A DNA stretch of 33,147 nt, taken from Thermoplasmata archaeon. GTDB lineage: Archaea; Thermoplasmatota; Thermoplasmata; Lutacidiplasmatales; UBA184. Below are positions 22,508 through 30,493 of this stretch, piece after piece (position 1 is the stretch's first letter; every line of letters starts with the position of its first letter). The notes beneath the pieces were generated by a model, which did not search any database, was not told the origin of the DNA, and was given only the letters and a program-made list of their open reading frames with translations. The stretch is from the NCBI GenBank assembly GCA_022749905.1, contig JAKIWU010000001.1, positions 1 to 33,147 on the forward strand, given 5' to 3'. The translations under genes and the position numbers were made by a program.

Positions 22508-23584
22508 ATGGACCGCACTCTGTCGCGACGCCTGGAGATCCTCCTGGTGGCCGCCCTGATGGTCGTCTCCGCGGGCACGGGATACGCCGTGAGCGCCCTC
22601 GCATTGCACGGTGCTCCGGCCCCCGGTCCCTCCGAGGTCTCCCACACGCTCTGGATCAGTGCGGCAGGTACGCTCGGCGCCATCTTCCCGAAGCTCGCCA
22701 ACGATCTCGCCAATCTGACGCCCGGGATCAGCGTCCCGACGGCCTCGCAACAGTACCAAGGCAGCATCGCCGCGATCCAAGCGGCGATCGGGCATTCCCC
22801 CGCCTTCGACATCGTCGCGTCGGCGGACTATCGTCTCATTCCCCGCCTCATGGAACCCGGGCAGGCGTCGTGGGAGGCCATCTTCGCGACCACCCCCGAA
22901 GTGCTCGCCTACGACCCTTCCGTATCGGCCCTCTCGGGAATCACCACGGCGAACTGGACGACCAAGCTCGAGGCGACGGGCGTGACGCTCGGCGTCGCGA
23001 ACGCCTCGGTCGATCCGAACGGCTACAACGCGATCTTCGTCCTCGAGCTCGAGGGGCTCCTCGAGAACGGAAACGCCTCGAGCGTCTACGGACACTTCTT
23101 CTCGACTCCGCCTGGGTCGCTCGCCCTCGCGAACCCCACGACCGCGCGGGTCGAACCTGAGGCTCAGGCCGCGACGTTGCTCACCACGCACGAGATCTCA
23201 GCGTTTCTCATTTACCGGTCGTACGCGATCCAGCACCATCTCTCCTACGTTGACCTCGATCCCCGGGTCAACCTCGGCAACCTCAGCACCTCGGCCATCA
23301 CGTTCGACGCACGTGCCTCGACGATGATCCTCGGGGGGGCCGGTGGGACGACCGTCCTCCGGGGGGCACCGATCGCCTTCGCCGTGACGGTGCCGACCCC
23401 CTCGACGAACGCGACCCTCGGGGCGCTGTTCGTCCACCTTCTGCTGTCCCCGCGCGGGGTAGGCGAACTCTCCGCCGCCGGCTTCACACCGGTCTTCCCA
23501 GGTTGGGCCGACAAGACCGCCCTGGTTCCGCCTCTGCTCGCTCCCGACGTCGTAGCGATGCCATCGTCGCTTCCCGCACCGTGA
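22508..23584 (+). CDS. wtpA: Tungstate/molybdate-binding protein of ABC transporter
   Basis: Extracytoplasmic oxyanion-binding lipoprotein-like or anchored subunit, about 358 residues with an N-terminal hydrophobic segment (about 9-32). WtpA/ModA-like features: an early loop with SAAGTLGAIF that would hold the anion, VASADYRLI, the metal-ligand region ANASVDPNGY (Asp as in WtpA), and THEISAFLIYRSYAIQHHLSYVDLDPRVNLGN, which matches the WtpA block (E..YAFIYKS.A.QH.L.Y..L....NLG), including the second acidic ligand. These point to the WtpA branch, which binds tungstate and molybdate in octahedral geometry. No lipobox cysteine is visible, so the N-terminal helix may be the anchor. The stop overlaps wtpB (GTGA). 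An ATG at 22487 would run through the operator dyad. Confidence 0.88.
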   Translation: MDRTLSRRLEILLVAALMVVSAGTGYAVSALALHGAPAPGPSEVSHTLWISAAGTLGAIFPKLANDLANLTPGISVPTASQQYQGSIAAIQAAIGHSPAFDIVASADYRLIPRLMEPGQASWEAIFATTPEVLAYDPSVSALSGITTANWTTKLEATGVTLGVANASVDPNGYNAIFVLELEGLLENGNASSVYGHFFSTPPGSLALANPTTARVEPEAQAATLLTTHEISAFLIYRSYAIQHHLSYVDLDPRVNLGNLSTSAITFDARASTMILGGAGGTTVLRGAPIAFAVTVPTPSTNATLGALFVHLLLSPRGVGELSAAGFTPVFPGWADKTALVPPLLAPDVVAMPSSLPAP

Positions 23585-24537
23585 CCTCGACGCTTTCTGA
23601 GACGGGAGCCCGGCTCGCCCACGGAGCGCCGCGCGCCGTCGCGATCGTTCTCTCCGCTTCCCTCCTCATCCTCTTCGTCCTTCCCATCGTTGCGCTCGTC
23701 ACCTACGTCCCCCCCGGAACGTCCGCCCCTTCGGTCCCGCCCCCTCCGCGGGCGGGCGCCCTCGCCCCGCTCTGGCCGGGCCCGGGGGCACCAACCTGGC
23801 TCGTCGAGATTGCGAAGGCCGCCGGTGACCCCGGCGCGGAGACCGCGCTCTCCTTCACCCTGTTCGCCTCCGGCATCGCCCTCGCCGTATCCTTCGTCCT
23901 CGGCGTGCCGCTCGGCTACCTCCTCGCACGCCACCGCTTCCCCGGCCGCTCGCTCGTTGAGGCAGCCGTGGCCCTTCCTGTCGTCGTGCCCCATCTCGTC
24001 GCGGGACTCGCCCTGCTCCTCCTGTTCCAGCCTCAGTCCCCGATCGGCTCCCTCGCGATCCAGCTCGGCGTGCCGGTGTTCGGAACGATCTGGGGCGTCG
24101 CGCTGGTGATGATCTACGTGAGCGCGCCCTACACCGTACTCGCGAGCGAGCTCTCGTTCCGAGCGGTCGATGCCGGCGCGGTCGAGGCGGCGCGGACGCT
24201 CGGCGCCTCCCCCGCACAGGCGTTCCAGCACGTCACTCTGCCTCTCGCCCTCCGGGGCATCCTCGCCGGAGGGATCCTCACGTGGGCCCGGGCGGTCAGC
24301 GAGATCGGGGGGTTCCTGATCCTCGCCTACTCGGTGTACCCGTCGGGTCCCTACCAGGGCCCGGTCACGAGCACGCTCTCGGTCTACCTGTACAACCTCT
24401 ACCAGATCGAAGGGATCGTTGGGGTGGCGAGCACGGCATCCGCGTTCCTCCTCCTCGCCTTCGGCATCTTCCTCGCCGTCCGCCTCCTCGAGCGGTGGGG
24501 GCGCCTCCCGTGGGCCCCCCGGGGCCTCCTCCCATGA
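23581..24537 (+). CDS. wtpB: Tungstate/molybdate ABC transporter permease
   Basis: Membrane subunit of the oxyanion importer, about 318 residues with six or so helices. It carries the binding-protein-dependent permease EAA loop VEAARTLGASPAQAFQHVTLPLALRGILAG (about 200-230), which docks on the ATPase. Further family features are FVLGVPLGYLLARHRFPGRSL, PVVVPHLVAGLALLLLF and WARAVSEIGGFLILAY, typical of ModB/WtpB. A P/A-rich periplasmic loop (about 44-75) follows helix 1. The GTG at 23581 overlaps the wtpA stop as GTGA; longer readings lie within wtpA. Its own stop overlaps the wtpC ATG as ATGA. The operon order A-B-C is the family standard. Confidence 0.9.
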   Translation: MTSTLSETGARLAHGAPRAVAIVLSASLLILFVLPIVALVTYVPPGTSAPSVPPPPRAGALAPLWPGPGAPTWLVEIAKAAGDPGAETALSFTLFASGIALAVSFVLGVPLGYLLARHRFPGRSLVEAAVALPVVVPHLVAGLALLLLFQPQSPIGSLAIQLGVPVFGTIWGVALVMIYVSAPYTVLASELSFRAVDAGAVEAARTLGASPAQAFQHVTLPLALRGILAGGILTWARAVSEIGGFLILAYSVYPSGPYQGPVTSTLSVYLYNLYQIEGIVGVASTASAFLLLAFGIFLAVRLLERWGRLPWAPRGLLP

Positions 24538-25565
24538 GCGCGTGGTCCGCCGAGGGCCTCGTCGTGGATCGGGGAGGCTTTCGGCTCGGCCCGGTCAATC
24601 TCGAGGTCCGACCGGGCGAGTCGATCGCCGTGCTCGGACGCTCGGGGGCCGGGAAGACCACCCTCCTGCGCGCGCTCGCGGGGCTCGAGCCGATGGTCCG
24701 AGGTTCGTTGCGTCGCGACGGAGAGTCGATGGGGCGACGGGCTCCCGAACGTCGCGGCGCGGTGTACGTGCCTCCCGGCCTCGGGCTCTTCCCCCACCGC
24801 ACGGCCCGGCAGAATCTTCGGTATCCCCTCGAACTCCGCGGGGCTGGAGACGATCGGAGGCTCGACGAGGTCATCGAACGGTTCGGGATCACTCCCTTCG
24901 CGCATCGCCGACCGTCCACCCTGAGCGAAGGCGAGAAGGAGCGGGTTGCCGCGGGGCGAGCGTTGCTCGCCGATCCGGGCCTCCTGCTCTGGGACGAGCC
25001 GCTGACGTCGATCGATCCGGCGGCGCGCCGTGACCTCCTCGAGGTCCTCACCGAGGTCGTGCGGACGGACCACGTGCCGACGGTCGTCGTGACCCACGAC
25101 AGCGAGACCGCATTCACCCTCGCGGACCGCTGCCTCGTCCTCGACGGAGGCTCGACCGTCTTCGCGGGGCAGACGGACGACCTCGTGCGCTCGCCCCCCG
25201 ATGCTTTCGCGGCACGCTTCTCCGGGTTCGAGAATGTGTGGACCGTAGCGGAGGCCGAACTCGCCGGACGTGCCTGCCCCCCGCTCCGTCCGCTCGTCGC
25301 GCGCGCCGGGGCAGGAGGGCTCTGCTTCCCCGCGCCGTCGGCGTTCCCCCCTCCCTCTCCCCACGCGGATCTCCCGCTCGCCACCGTGCGCAGGCTTGCC
25401 CCGGCGCCTTCGGGATACACCGTCGACGCCGTCGTCGGGGGGATCGGGATCCGGCTGCGGTGGGATCGAACCCACGGACCGCCCCGCGGGGGCGATCCAG
25501 TGGCGTTCGGGATCTCGCTCGACGAAATTCGATCGCTCGGACGGACCGGCGGGGGTGGATCATGA
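24534..25565 (+). CDS. wtpC: Tungstate/molybdate ABC transporter ATP-binding protein
   Basis: ATPase subunit of the importer, about 343 residues. Walker A is GRSGAGKTT (about 37-45), the Q-loop region is VYVPPGLGLFPHRTARQNL, Walker B is LLLWDEPLTSID, and the switch histidine is in VVVTHD. The ABC signature is LSEGEKERV rather than LSGGQ, and the Q-loop glutamine is replaced (VPPGLGLFPH), so the ATPase is somewhat divergent. The C-terminal about 100 residues (AFGISLDEIRSL at the end) resemble a TOBE-like regulatory part. The start overlaps wtpB (ATGA) and the stop overlaps the modE-like gene (ATGA). Confidence 0.9.
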   Translation: MSAWSAEGLVVDRGGFRLGPVNLEVRPGESIAVLGRSGAGKTTLLRALAGLEPMVRGSLRRDGESMGRRAPERRGAVYVPPGLGLFPHRTARQNLRYPLELRGAGDDRRLDEVIERFGITPFAHRRPSTLSEGEKERVAAGRALLADPGLLLWDEPLTSIDPAARRDLLEVLTEVVRTDHVPTVVVTHDSETAFTLADRCLVLDGGSTVFAGQTDDLVRSPPDAFAARFSGFENVWTVAEAELAGRACPPLRPLVARAGAGGLCFPAPSAFPPPSPHADLPLATVRRLAPAPSGYTVDAVVGGIGIRLRWDRTHGPPRGGDPVAFGISLDEIRSLGRTGGGGS

Positions 25566-26290
25566 GTCGGGCACGGCCCCTGGTCGAGCCGTCCGATCTC
25601 GCCCTGCTCGAGGAGATCGTCCGGCGCGGCACGCTCGTCGCGGCGGCCGTCGGGGCCGGGATGACGAGGGATCGGGCCATCTACAGGATCCGTCGCCTCG
25701 AGCGGGCGTTCGGCCAGCCGATGGTCAAGGCGCGGCGCGGTGGATCGATGCCCGGCTCCACCGAGCTGAGCCCCGCCGGTCGCTCGGTTCTCCGTGAGGG
25801 GAGCACGCTCCTCGAGGTGGGCGAGCCGGTCGAGGCCGCCCCGCACCTCGGCGCGAATCACCTCGAGGGCTTCTATCGGAGCCACCCGGAACCGACGATC
25901 GTGGCCGGATCCGTCAACATCGCCGTCGCCTTCGCGGCCCGGGACGGCGAGCGCGTGCGGGTCGCCTTCGAACCGGATTCGGTCCTTCTCGCCCGCGAGC
26001 CGTTCGCCTCGAGCGCCCGCAACGCCTGGAACGGTCGGATCGTTCGCGTCCGCGGTGCGGGCCTTCGGACCGGCCGGTGCGTGGTCGAGGTCGAGATCGG
26101 GACCGCGCGCCTGCGCGCGGCCGTGACCGAGCGTTCGCTGCGGTCGCTCGGGCTCCGTCCCGGAAGCCGCGTGACGCTCTACGTCAAGGCGACGGCCGTT
26201 CGGCGGGTCCCCCCGCCGCTCACTCTCGGATCCCTTCCGTCGCGAGCGAGAAGACCGCCTCGCCCTCGGGGAGGTTCGGCGAGTCGATGA
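25562..26290 (+). CDS. modE: ModE-like regulator: winged helix plus molybdate-binding TOBE domain
   Basis: A 242-residue protein. The N-terminal LysR/ModE-type winged helix (about 10-80: DLALLEEIVRRGTLVAAAVGAGMTRDRAIYRIRRLERAFGQPMVKARRGG...TELSPAGRSVL) is followed by a linker. A TOBE/Mop-like domain (about 160-215: ARNAWNGRIVRVRGAG...VEVEIGTARLRAAVTERSLRSLGLRPGSRVTLYVKATAVRRV) would bind the oxyanion. It is the last gene of the wtp operon (ATGA overlap), giving uptake and sensing in one transcript; the inverted repeat before wtpA is the likely operator. The Arg/Pro-rich last 25 residues run into the radA 3' end, so the two convergent genes overlap by 71 bases. Role inferred from domains and context. 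Confidence 0.87.
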   Translation: MSRARPLVEPSDLALLEEIVRRGTLVAAAVGAGMTRDRAIYRIRRLERAFGQPMVKARRGGSMPGSTELSPAGRSVLREGSTLLEVGEPVEAAPHLGANHLEGFYRSHPEPTIVAGSVNIAVAFAARDGERVRVAFEPDSVLLAREPFASSARNAWNGRIVRVRGAGLRTGRCVVEVEIGTARLRAAVTERSLRSLGLRPGSRVTLYVKATAVRRVPPPLTLGSLPSRARRPPRPRGGSASR

Positions 26291-27212
26291 GCCGTGCGAT
26301 CCGCTTCGGTGGCTTCGACTTTCTGAGGTAGATCCGGTAGGTCGCCGCGTGGGCGACGATGTTTCCGCCGATCGGCCGGGTCGGGTCACCGAACAGCACG
26401 TCCGGCCGCGAGGAGACCTGGTTCGTCACGATGATCGCCGCGTTGTAGGTGTCGCCGAATCGCAGAAGTTCGTGGAGATGCTTGTTGAGGAGCTGCTGCC
26501 GGGGCGCGAGCTCGCCGCGCCCCGCATACTCGGAGCGGAAGTGCGCCGTCAACGAGTCGACGACCAAGAGCCGGATCGGCTTCTCGCGGGCGAGCTCCTG
26601 CGCCTTCTGGATGAGGAGCATCTGGTGGTTCGAGTTGTACGCGCGGGCGATGTGGATCCGCTCGAGCGCGCCGGAGGGATCGATCCCCGCGGCCTTCGCC
26701 ATGTCGACGATCCGCTCGGGGCGGAAGGTGCTCTCCGTGTCGACGTAGACCACCTCGCCCGAGAGGCCTCCCTGATCGACCGGGAGTTGGACGTTCACGG
26801 CGACCTGGTGGGCGATCTGCGTCTTCCCGGTCCCGAACTCTCCCGCGAACTCGGTGATCGCCTGCGTCTCGATGCCGCCCCCGAGAAGCTCGTCGAGCGC
26901 CCGCGATCCGCTGGTGATGCGCCCGAGCTTCTTCCGTCGCTCGAGGAGGACCGTCCCGCTCTCGAAGCTCCCGACATCGGCCTGCCGGCGCGCCTCGGAG
27001 ATGATCTTCTGCGCGATCGCGGTCCCGATCTCGGCCGCCTCCGCGATGTCGCCCGGAGAGGCGACGGCGAGCTCCATGAGATCGGTGTAGCCGGCCTCGC
27101 GGAGCTTGTCCGCCGTGGTCGGGCCCACGCCCGCAAGGTCCTCGAGGGCCATCTCGCGCTTCGCCTCGCCAGGCTCGGCGGGCGTGGTGCGGGGAGCAGG
27201 TTTCGACGGCAC
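26220..27212 (-). CDS. radA: DNA repair and recombination protein RadA
   Basis: Archaeal RecA/Rad51 recombinase, 330 residues. The N-terminal helix-hairpin-helix domain (LEDLAGVGPTTADKLREAGY, about 23-42) binds DNA. A polymerisation-motif region is followed by the ATPase core: Walker A GEFGTGKT (124-131), Walker B IRLLVVDSL (213-221), then the L1/L2 region with FRSEYAGRGELAPRQQLLNKH, VTNQVSSRPD and RPIGGNIVAHAATYRIYLRK. No intein. It starts with GTG at 27212; CTTTATCC on the minus strand (27235-27242) is centred 27 bases upstream, so leaderless. It converges with the ModE-like gene and shares 71 bases of 3' coding sequence with it. Confidence 0.97.
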   Translation of the reverse strand: MPSKPAPRTTPAEPGEAKREMALEDLAGVGPTTADKLREAGYTDLMELAVASPGDIAEAAEIGTAIAQKIISEARRQADVGSFESGTVLLERRKKLGRITSGSRALDELLGGGIETQAITEFAGEFGTGKTQIAHQVAVNVQLPVDQGGLSGEVVYVDTESTFRPERIVDMAKAAGIDPSGALERIHIARAYNSNHQMLLIQKAQELAREKPIRLLVVDSLTAHFRSEYAGRGELAPRQQLLNKHLHELLRFGDTYNAAIIVTNQVSSRPDVLFGDPTRPIGGNIVAHAATYRIYLRKSKPPKRIARLIDSPNLPEGEAVFSLATEGIRE

Positions 27213-27234
27213 GATCTTGCGAGCGTCGGTCGGC

Positions 27235-27242
27235 GGATAAAG
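27235..27242 (-). promoter_or_regulatory. TATA-like box for radA
   Basis: CTTTATCC on the minus strand, centred 27 bases before the radA GTG; identical in sequence and spacing to the sodN element. Confidence 0.55.
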
Positions 27243-27297
27243 AGAGGGGAGGGAGGCCGAAACGGTGGGCGTTGGAACCCGTCCGGGTCGGCCGAGC

Positions 27298-28254
27298 CTA
27301 TCCGTCCGCGGGCCGGAACGGCTCGCCCGTGAGCCGCTGGAAGACCGTGGTGTAGAGTCTGCTCACCTCGTCGACGAGGAGTGGCGGCAGCGGAGGGATC
27401 GGAGGCTCGGCCCCCCCTGCGGCCCGCGCGGCCTGCAGCTGATCGTAGTAGCCGGTCGTCCGGTAGTGCTGGCGCACGAACTCCTTGGAGAACTCGACCT
27501 GGCGGCCCCTCTCGAAGGCGCCTCGGTCCCAGAAGCGGTCCTCGTCCGCGGTGCCGAAGGTGTCGACGACCATCACGCGCCCCTCGGAATCGACGCCGAA
27601 CTCCTTCTTTCCGTCGACGTGCAGAAGCCCGCGCGGGGCGATCTCCCGCTCCATCGCGGCGTCGACCTTCAGGATCATCTCCTCGATCTCCCGGAGCCGG
27701 TTGCGATCGAGCGCGGCGAGCTCGAGCGCCTCGGGGAGCGTGAGCAGGCGATCGACCGGCTCGAGCTTCGTCGTCATCTCGAAATGCGGCTCGGGAAGCT
27801 TCTCGCCGTACGCGACCGGGTGTCCCGAGGGGAACCCGAGCGTCTCCGCGGACACCTGGCCCGAGTGGACCCGGTCCCACATCGAGCCGGCGACGAAGTA
27901 CCGGACGATGAACTCGAGCGGGACGAGGTAGTTCTTCGGCGACGGCCCGAGGGTCGCAGGCTTCGGCACGATCTGGACCCGCCGCACCCGGATCGCGGTC
28001 GGAGCCGTGAGCCCGAGGTAGTGGTGCGGGACCTTCAGGCGGGCGCAGAGCTCGAACCAGTGGGCGGCGGTCCGGGCGAGCGTTTCGCCCTTGTGGGGGA
28101 TCTCGCTCGGGACATGCTTGTCGAACACCGAGATGTCGTTCGTGAAGCGGAACTCGAGCTCGGTCGGCGAGAGCTCGTAGACCTCCTTGACCTTCCCGCG
28201 TCGCAGGTACTTCGCCGTCGCGGAGCCGGTCGTGGCGGTCGCCTTAGGAGTCAT
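27298..28254 (-). CDS. purC: Phosphoribosylaminoimidazole-succinocarboxamide synthase
   Basis: Joins CAIR and aspartate with ATP to form SAICAR in purine synthesis. About 318 residues, longer than the bacterial 240-residue form and close to the eukaryote/archaeal long type. Blocks: RRGKVKEVYEL (nucleotide binding), FTNDISVFDKHVPSEIPHKG, VPLEFIVRYFVAGSMW, TTKLEPVDR, APRGLLHVDGKKEFGVDSEGRVMVVDTFGTADEDRFW and SKEFVRQHYR. The ATG at 28254 has a TATA-like CTATGAAC 27 bases upstream; an ATG at 28281 would add nine residues and overlap that element. It lies 58 bases after the GNAT gene on the same strand. PurH, a later step of the pathway, is encoded at 15.7 kb. Confidence 0.94.
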   Translation of the reverse strand: MTPKATATTGSATAKYLRRGKVKEVYELSPTELEFRFTNDISVFDKHVPSEIPHKGETLARTAAHWFELCARLKVPHHYLGLTAPTAIRVRRVQIVPKPATLGPSPKNYLVPLEFIVRYFVAGSMWDRVHSGQVSAETLGFPSGHPVAYGEKLPEPHFEMTTKLEPVDRLLTLPEALELAALDRNRLREIEEMILKVDAAMEREIAPRGLLHVDGKKEFGVDSEGRVMVVDTFGTADEDRFWDRGAFERGRQVEFSKEFVRQHYRTTGYYDQLQAARAAGGAEPPIPPLPPLLVDEVSRLYTTVFQRLTGEPFRPADG

Positions 28255-28276
28255 CCCGAATGGACGAACCGGAGGG

Positions 28277-28284
28277 TTCATAGG
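28277..28284 (-). promoter_or_regulatory. TATA-like box for purC
   Basis: CTATGAAC on the minus strand, centred about 27 bases before the ATG at 28254. A weak match, kept because the spacing repeats elsewhere in the window. Confidence 0.35.
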
Positions 28285-28312
28285 CTCAGCGGGCGCGCCC
28301 GCGCGCGCGGGT

Positions 28313-28822
28313 CTACAGGAGCCGCGCGTGGTGGGCGGTGATGGGCCGGAAGCCCCGCTTCGCGTAGAAGCGCGTCGCGATCTCGTTCTGCGCCGGGAAC
28401 TCCGCGACGACGATCCCCGCCCCTTTCTCCTTCAGACGTCGGGAGGTCTCCGAGAGGACGTGCTCTCCGATCCCGTGTCGACGATAGAGCGGGAGGAGGT
28501 AGATGTCGAGGATCACGCCCTCCTGGCTCGGTGCGTAGAAGTTCCGTTCGCGCACCTGCGCCCGGACGACGCCGACGATCTTGCCCTGCTCGGGTCCCGT
28601 TCCTTCGACGGCGAGGACGAGCGAGCTCGGTTCGGCGATGTCCTGCTTCAGGATCTCCGTCGCACGCGCCTCGGCATCCTCCCGGACCTTGAGAAGCGGA
28701 TCGAACTCCTCGTTCAGGCGCTTGAGGCGCAGGAGGAGGGGAACGAGCGCTCCGACGTCCTGCGCGGTGGCTGGGCGGAGATGGATCTTGAGCGCCGCGT
28801 CCACGGGAGACGAATCGCTCAT
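28313..28822 (-). CDS. GNAT-family N-acetyltransferase
   Basis: A 169-residue acetyl-CoA-dependent acetyltransferase. The N-terminal strand is IHLRPATAQDVGALVPLLLRL, a central VVRAQVRER strand leads into ILDIYLLPLYRRHGIGEHVL with the acetyl-CoA pyrophosphate loop RRHGIG (R/Q-x-x-G-x-G/A type), and the C-terminal part is AGIVVAEFPAQNEIATRFYAKRGFRP, the usual N..A..FY...GF motif. The substrate is unknown. The ATG at 28822 overlaps the malic enzyme stop (ATGA), so it is coupled to that gene and may modify a metabolic protein such as the enzyme itself (inference only). Longer readings extend into the malic enzyme gene and have no support. Confidence 0.85.
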   Translation of the reverse strand: MSDSSPVDAALKIHLRPATAQDVGALVPLLLRLKRLNEEFDPLLKVREDAEARATEILKQDIAEPSSLVLAVEGTGPEQGKIVGVVRAQVRERNFYAPSQEGVILDIYLLPLYRRHGIGEHVLSETSRRLKEKGAGIVVAEFPAQNEIATRFYAKRGFRPITAHHARLL

Positions 28823-30249
28823 CGCGCGGTCCCCCCGCTCCCGGGATCGTCCGGCATCGGGTGGGTGAGACCCGCCTTCGCAAGAGCCTCCGCAAGCTCG
28901 ACGGGCCGAGCCATGAGCTCGCGCGCCCGCGCCAGGAACTCCTCGCGGGAGTGCCGGCGGCGCGCGATGCCGAGGCTCACAGCACATTCCGCGACCGCGG
29001 CCGCGACGTGCGGGAAGACGTCCCTCTCGTCCATGGTGGGAAGGATATGGTCGGCCGAGAGGCCCCGATCCGCGGCGCGTCGCGCGAGCTCCTGCGCGGC
29101 GGCGAGCACGATGGCGTCTGGGATCGAGCGGGCCCGGGCATCGAGCACCCCTCGGAACACCGCCGGGAAGATCAGCGAGTTGTTCACCTGGTTCGGGAAG
29201 TCGGACCGCCCTGTCGCCACGATCGCCGCCCCCGCGGCCTTCGCGTCGGCGGGCCAGATCTCCGGCAGCGGGTTCGCGAGCGCGAAGACGATCGCCTCCT
29301 TCGCCATCGTCCGCACCCATTCCGGTCGCACCGTTCCCGGGACCGGCGTTGAGGCGGCGAGGAGCACGTCCGCGCCGTCGAGCGCAACGGCGAGATCCCC
29401 GGTCCGCCCTCCGCCCCGGGTATCGAGGGCGAGTCGGTACTTCCACCGGTTCTTCAGCATGAGCTCGTCCATGTCCTCGCGGTCCGGCTGCAGGATTCCG
29501 AGCTGGTCGACGAGCGAGATCCGGCCCGCGTCATGCCCAAGGGCAACGAGGAGGCGCGCGGTCGCGATGTTCGCGGCGCCGGCCCCGAGGAGCACCGTCC
29601 GTACCGATCCGATGGAGCGTCCCGTGAGCTCGAGTGCGTTCACGAGGCCCGCCACGGTCGAGGCTGCCGTCCCGAGTTGGTCGTCATGCCACACAGGGAT
29701 GGGGAGGCGGCGCTGGAGCTCTTCGAGCACCTGGAAGCATTTCGGCGAGGCGATGTCCTCAAGGTTGATCCCCGCGAAGGCGGGGGCGAGCCGGAGGACC
29801 GTCTCGACGATCTGCTCCGGCGACGATGTGAGGATCGGGATCGGGATCGCGTTGACCCCGCCGAGCGCCTTGAAGAGGAGCGCCTTCCCCTCCATCACCG
29901 GGAGCGCGGCATCGGGACCGATGTTCCCGAGGCCGAGAACGCGGCTCCCATCGGTCACGATGGCGATCGTGTTCCAGCGACCGGTGAGCTCGAACGCCGC
30001 ATCGGGCGTCGCGCTGATCTCGCGGCAGACCGCAGCGATCCCAGGCGTGTACCACAGGGCGAAATCCGACATCCCACGGACCGGCACGGTGGGGACGGTC
30101 TCGATCTTTCCCTGGTAGAAGCGGGCGAGCCTCACCGAACGCTCGCCGAGAGCCTCCGTGCGTTCGGCCTCGGATTCCTCGTCGGCCGGAGCGGCTCGCT
30201 TGCGGCTCCGACGCCCGGAGCCCACCACCGGCTCGGTGGCCAGAATCAT
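28819..30249 (-). CDS. Malic enzyme (malate dehydrogenase, oxaloacetate-decarboxylating)
   Basis: Oxidatively decarboxylates malate to pyruvate and CO2 with NAD(P). About 476 residues, the size of the bacterial/archaeal single-domain type without a phosphotransacetylase tail. Features: LWYTPGIAAVC (catalytic Tyr at 67), TDGSRVLGLGNIGPDAALPVMEGKALLFK (catalytic Lys122), INLEDI (164-165) and HDDQ (189-190) metal ligands, the nucleotide fold LLGAGAAN (221-228), and FALANPLPEIWP with GRSDFPNQVNNSLIFPAVFRG. The N-terminal about 30 residues are basic and Glu-rich, poorly conserved. The ATG at 30249 is preferred: GTTAAG (30278-30283) lies about 30 bases upstream, implying a leader of a few bases. 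Longer readings pass through that promoter. NAD versus NADP use is not decided by eye. It heads an operon with the GNAT gene. Confidence 0.94.
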   Translation of the reverse strand: MILATEPVVGSGRRSRKRAAPADEESEAERTEALGERSVRLARFYQGKIETVPTVPVRGMSDFALWYTPGIAAVCREISATPDAAFELTGRWNTIAIVTDGSRVLGLGNIGPDAALPVMEGKALLFKALGGVNAIPIPILTSSPEQIVETVLRLAPAFAGINLEDIASPKCFQVLEELQRRLPIPVWHDDQLGTAASTVAGLVNALELTGRSIGSVRTVLLGAGAANIATARLLVALGHDAGRISLVDQLGILQPDREDMDELMLKNRWKYRLALDTRGGGRTGDLAVALDGADVLLAASTPVPGTVRPEWVRTMAKEAIVFALANPLPEIWPADAKAAGAAIVATGRSDFPNQVNNSLIFPAVFRGVLDARARSIPDAIVLAAAQELARRAADRGLSADHILPTMDERDVFPHVAAAVAECAVSLGIARRRHSREEFLARARELMARPVELAEALAKAGLTHPMPDDPGSGGTAR

Positions 30250-30275
30250 CGGAAGATGGATGACTCGAACCCGCC

Positions 30276-30283
30276 CCTTAACT
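30276..30283 (-). promoter_or_regulatory. TATA-like box for malic enzyme
   Basis: AGTTAAGG on the minus strand, centred 30 bases before the ATG at 30249. It shares GTTAAGG with the element before the methionine synthase pair on the other strand. Confidence 0.45.
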
Positions 30284-30359
30284 CTTGTCGCCGACAGGGT
30301 AGCGCCCCGACGAGAGAGGAGAGTCCCGCCCGGCACGCCGTGCGCACGCAGAGCGGGCA

Positions 30360-30429
30360 GAACCTCCTACAATCCCCGTAGGTTCTCCACGAGTCGCTGC
30401 TCAGGGTGAGAGGGCACCTCGCGCCTCAC
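30360..30429. other. Small inverted repeats in a divergent intergenic region
   Basis: CCTAC-AATCCCC-GTAGG (30366-30382) forms a 5-bp hairpin, with an overlapping alternative GAACCT/AGGTTC (30360-30385). GTGAG (30406-30410) and CTCAC (30425-30429) can pair too. They lie between malic enzyme and the methionine synthase pair, upstream of both putative TATA elements. They may be operators or a short RNA; I see no gene here. Confidence 0.3.
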
Positions 30430-30461
30430 GCAACGACGTTTCCCGGGCCGCACGGCGCTAC

Positions 30462-30469
30462 CGTTAAGG
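30462..30469 (+). promoter_or_regulatory. TATA-like box for the methionine synthase pair
   Basis: CGTTAAGG is centred about 28 bases before the ATG at 30494, again at leaderless spacing. The GGAGGG next to it is too far from the ATG to be a ribosome binding site. Confidence 0.5.
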
Positions 30470-30493
30470 AGGGAATCGACACCGACCGCCTCC

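Noticed and set aside
24365..26389. 674-codon minus frame opposite wtpC and the ModE-like gene
   Set aside because: No recognisable domain, Arg/Ser/Pro-rich; the plus-strand operon has clear ABC and TOBE motifs and 4-base overlaps.
28187..30118. 643-codon plus frame opposite purC, GNAT and malic enzyme
   Set aside because: Spans several real genes on the other strand and shows Arg/Ser/Ala-rich shadow composition.
30360..30493. Methionine-sensing riboswitch ahead of the methionine synthase pair
   Set aside because: The TATA element 28 bases before the ATG implies almost no leader, so a cis RNA switch is not possible from that promoter; the hairpins are short.
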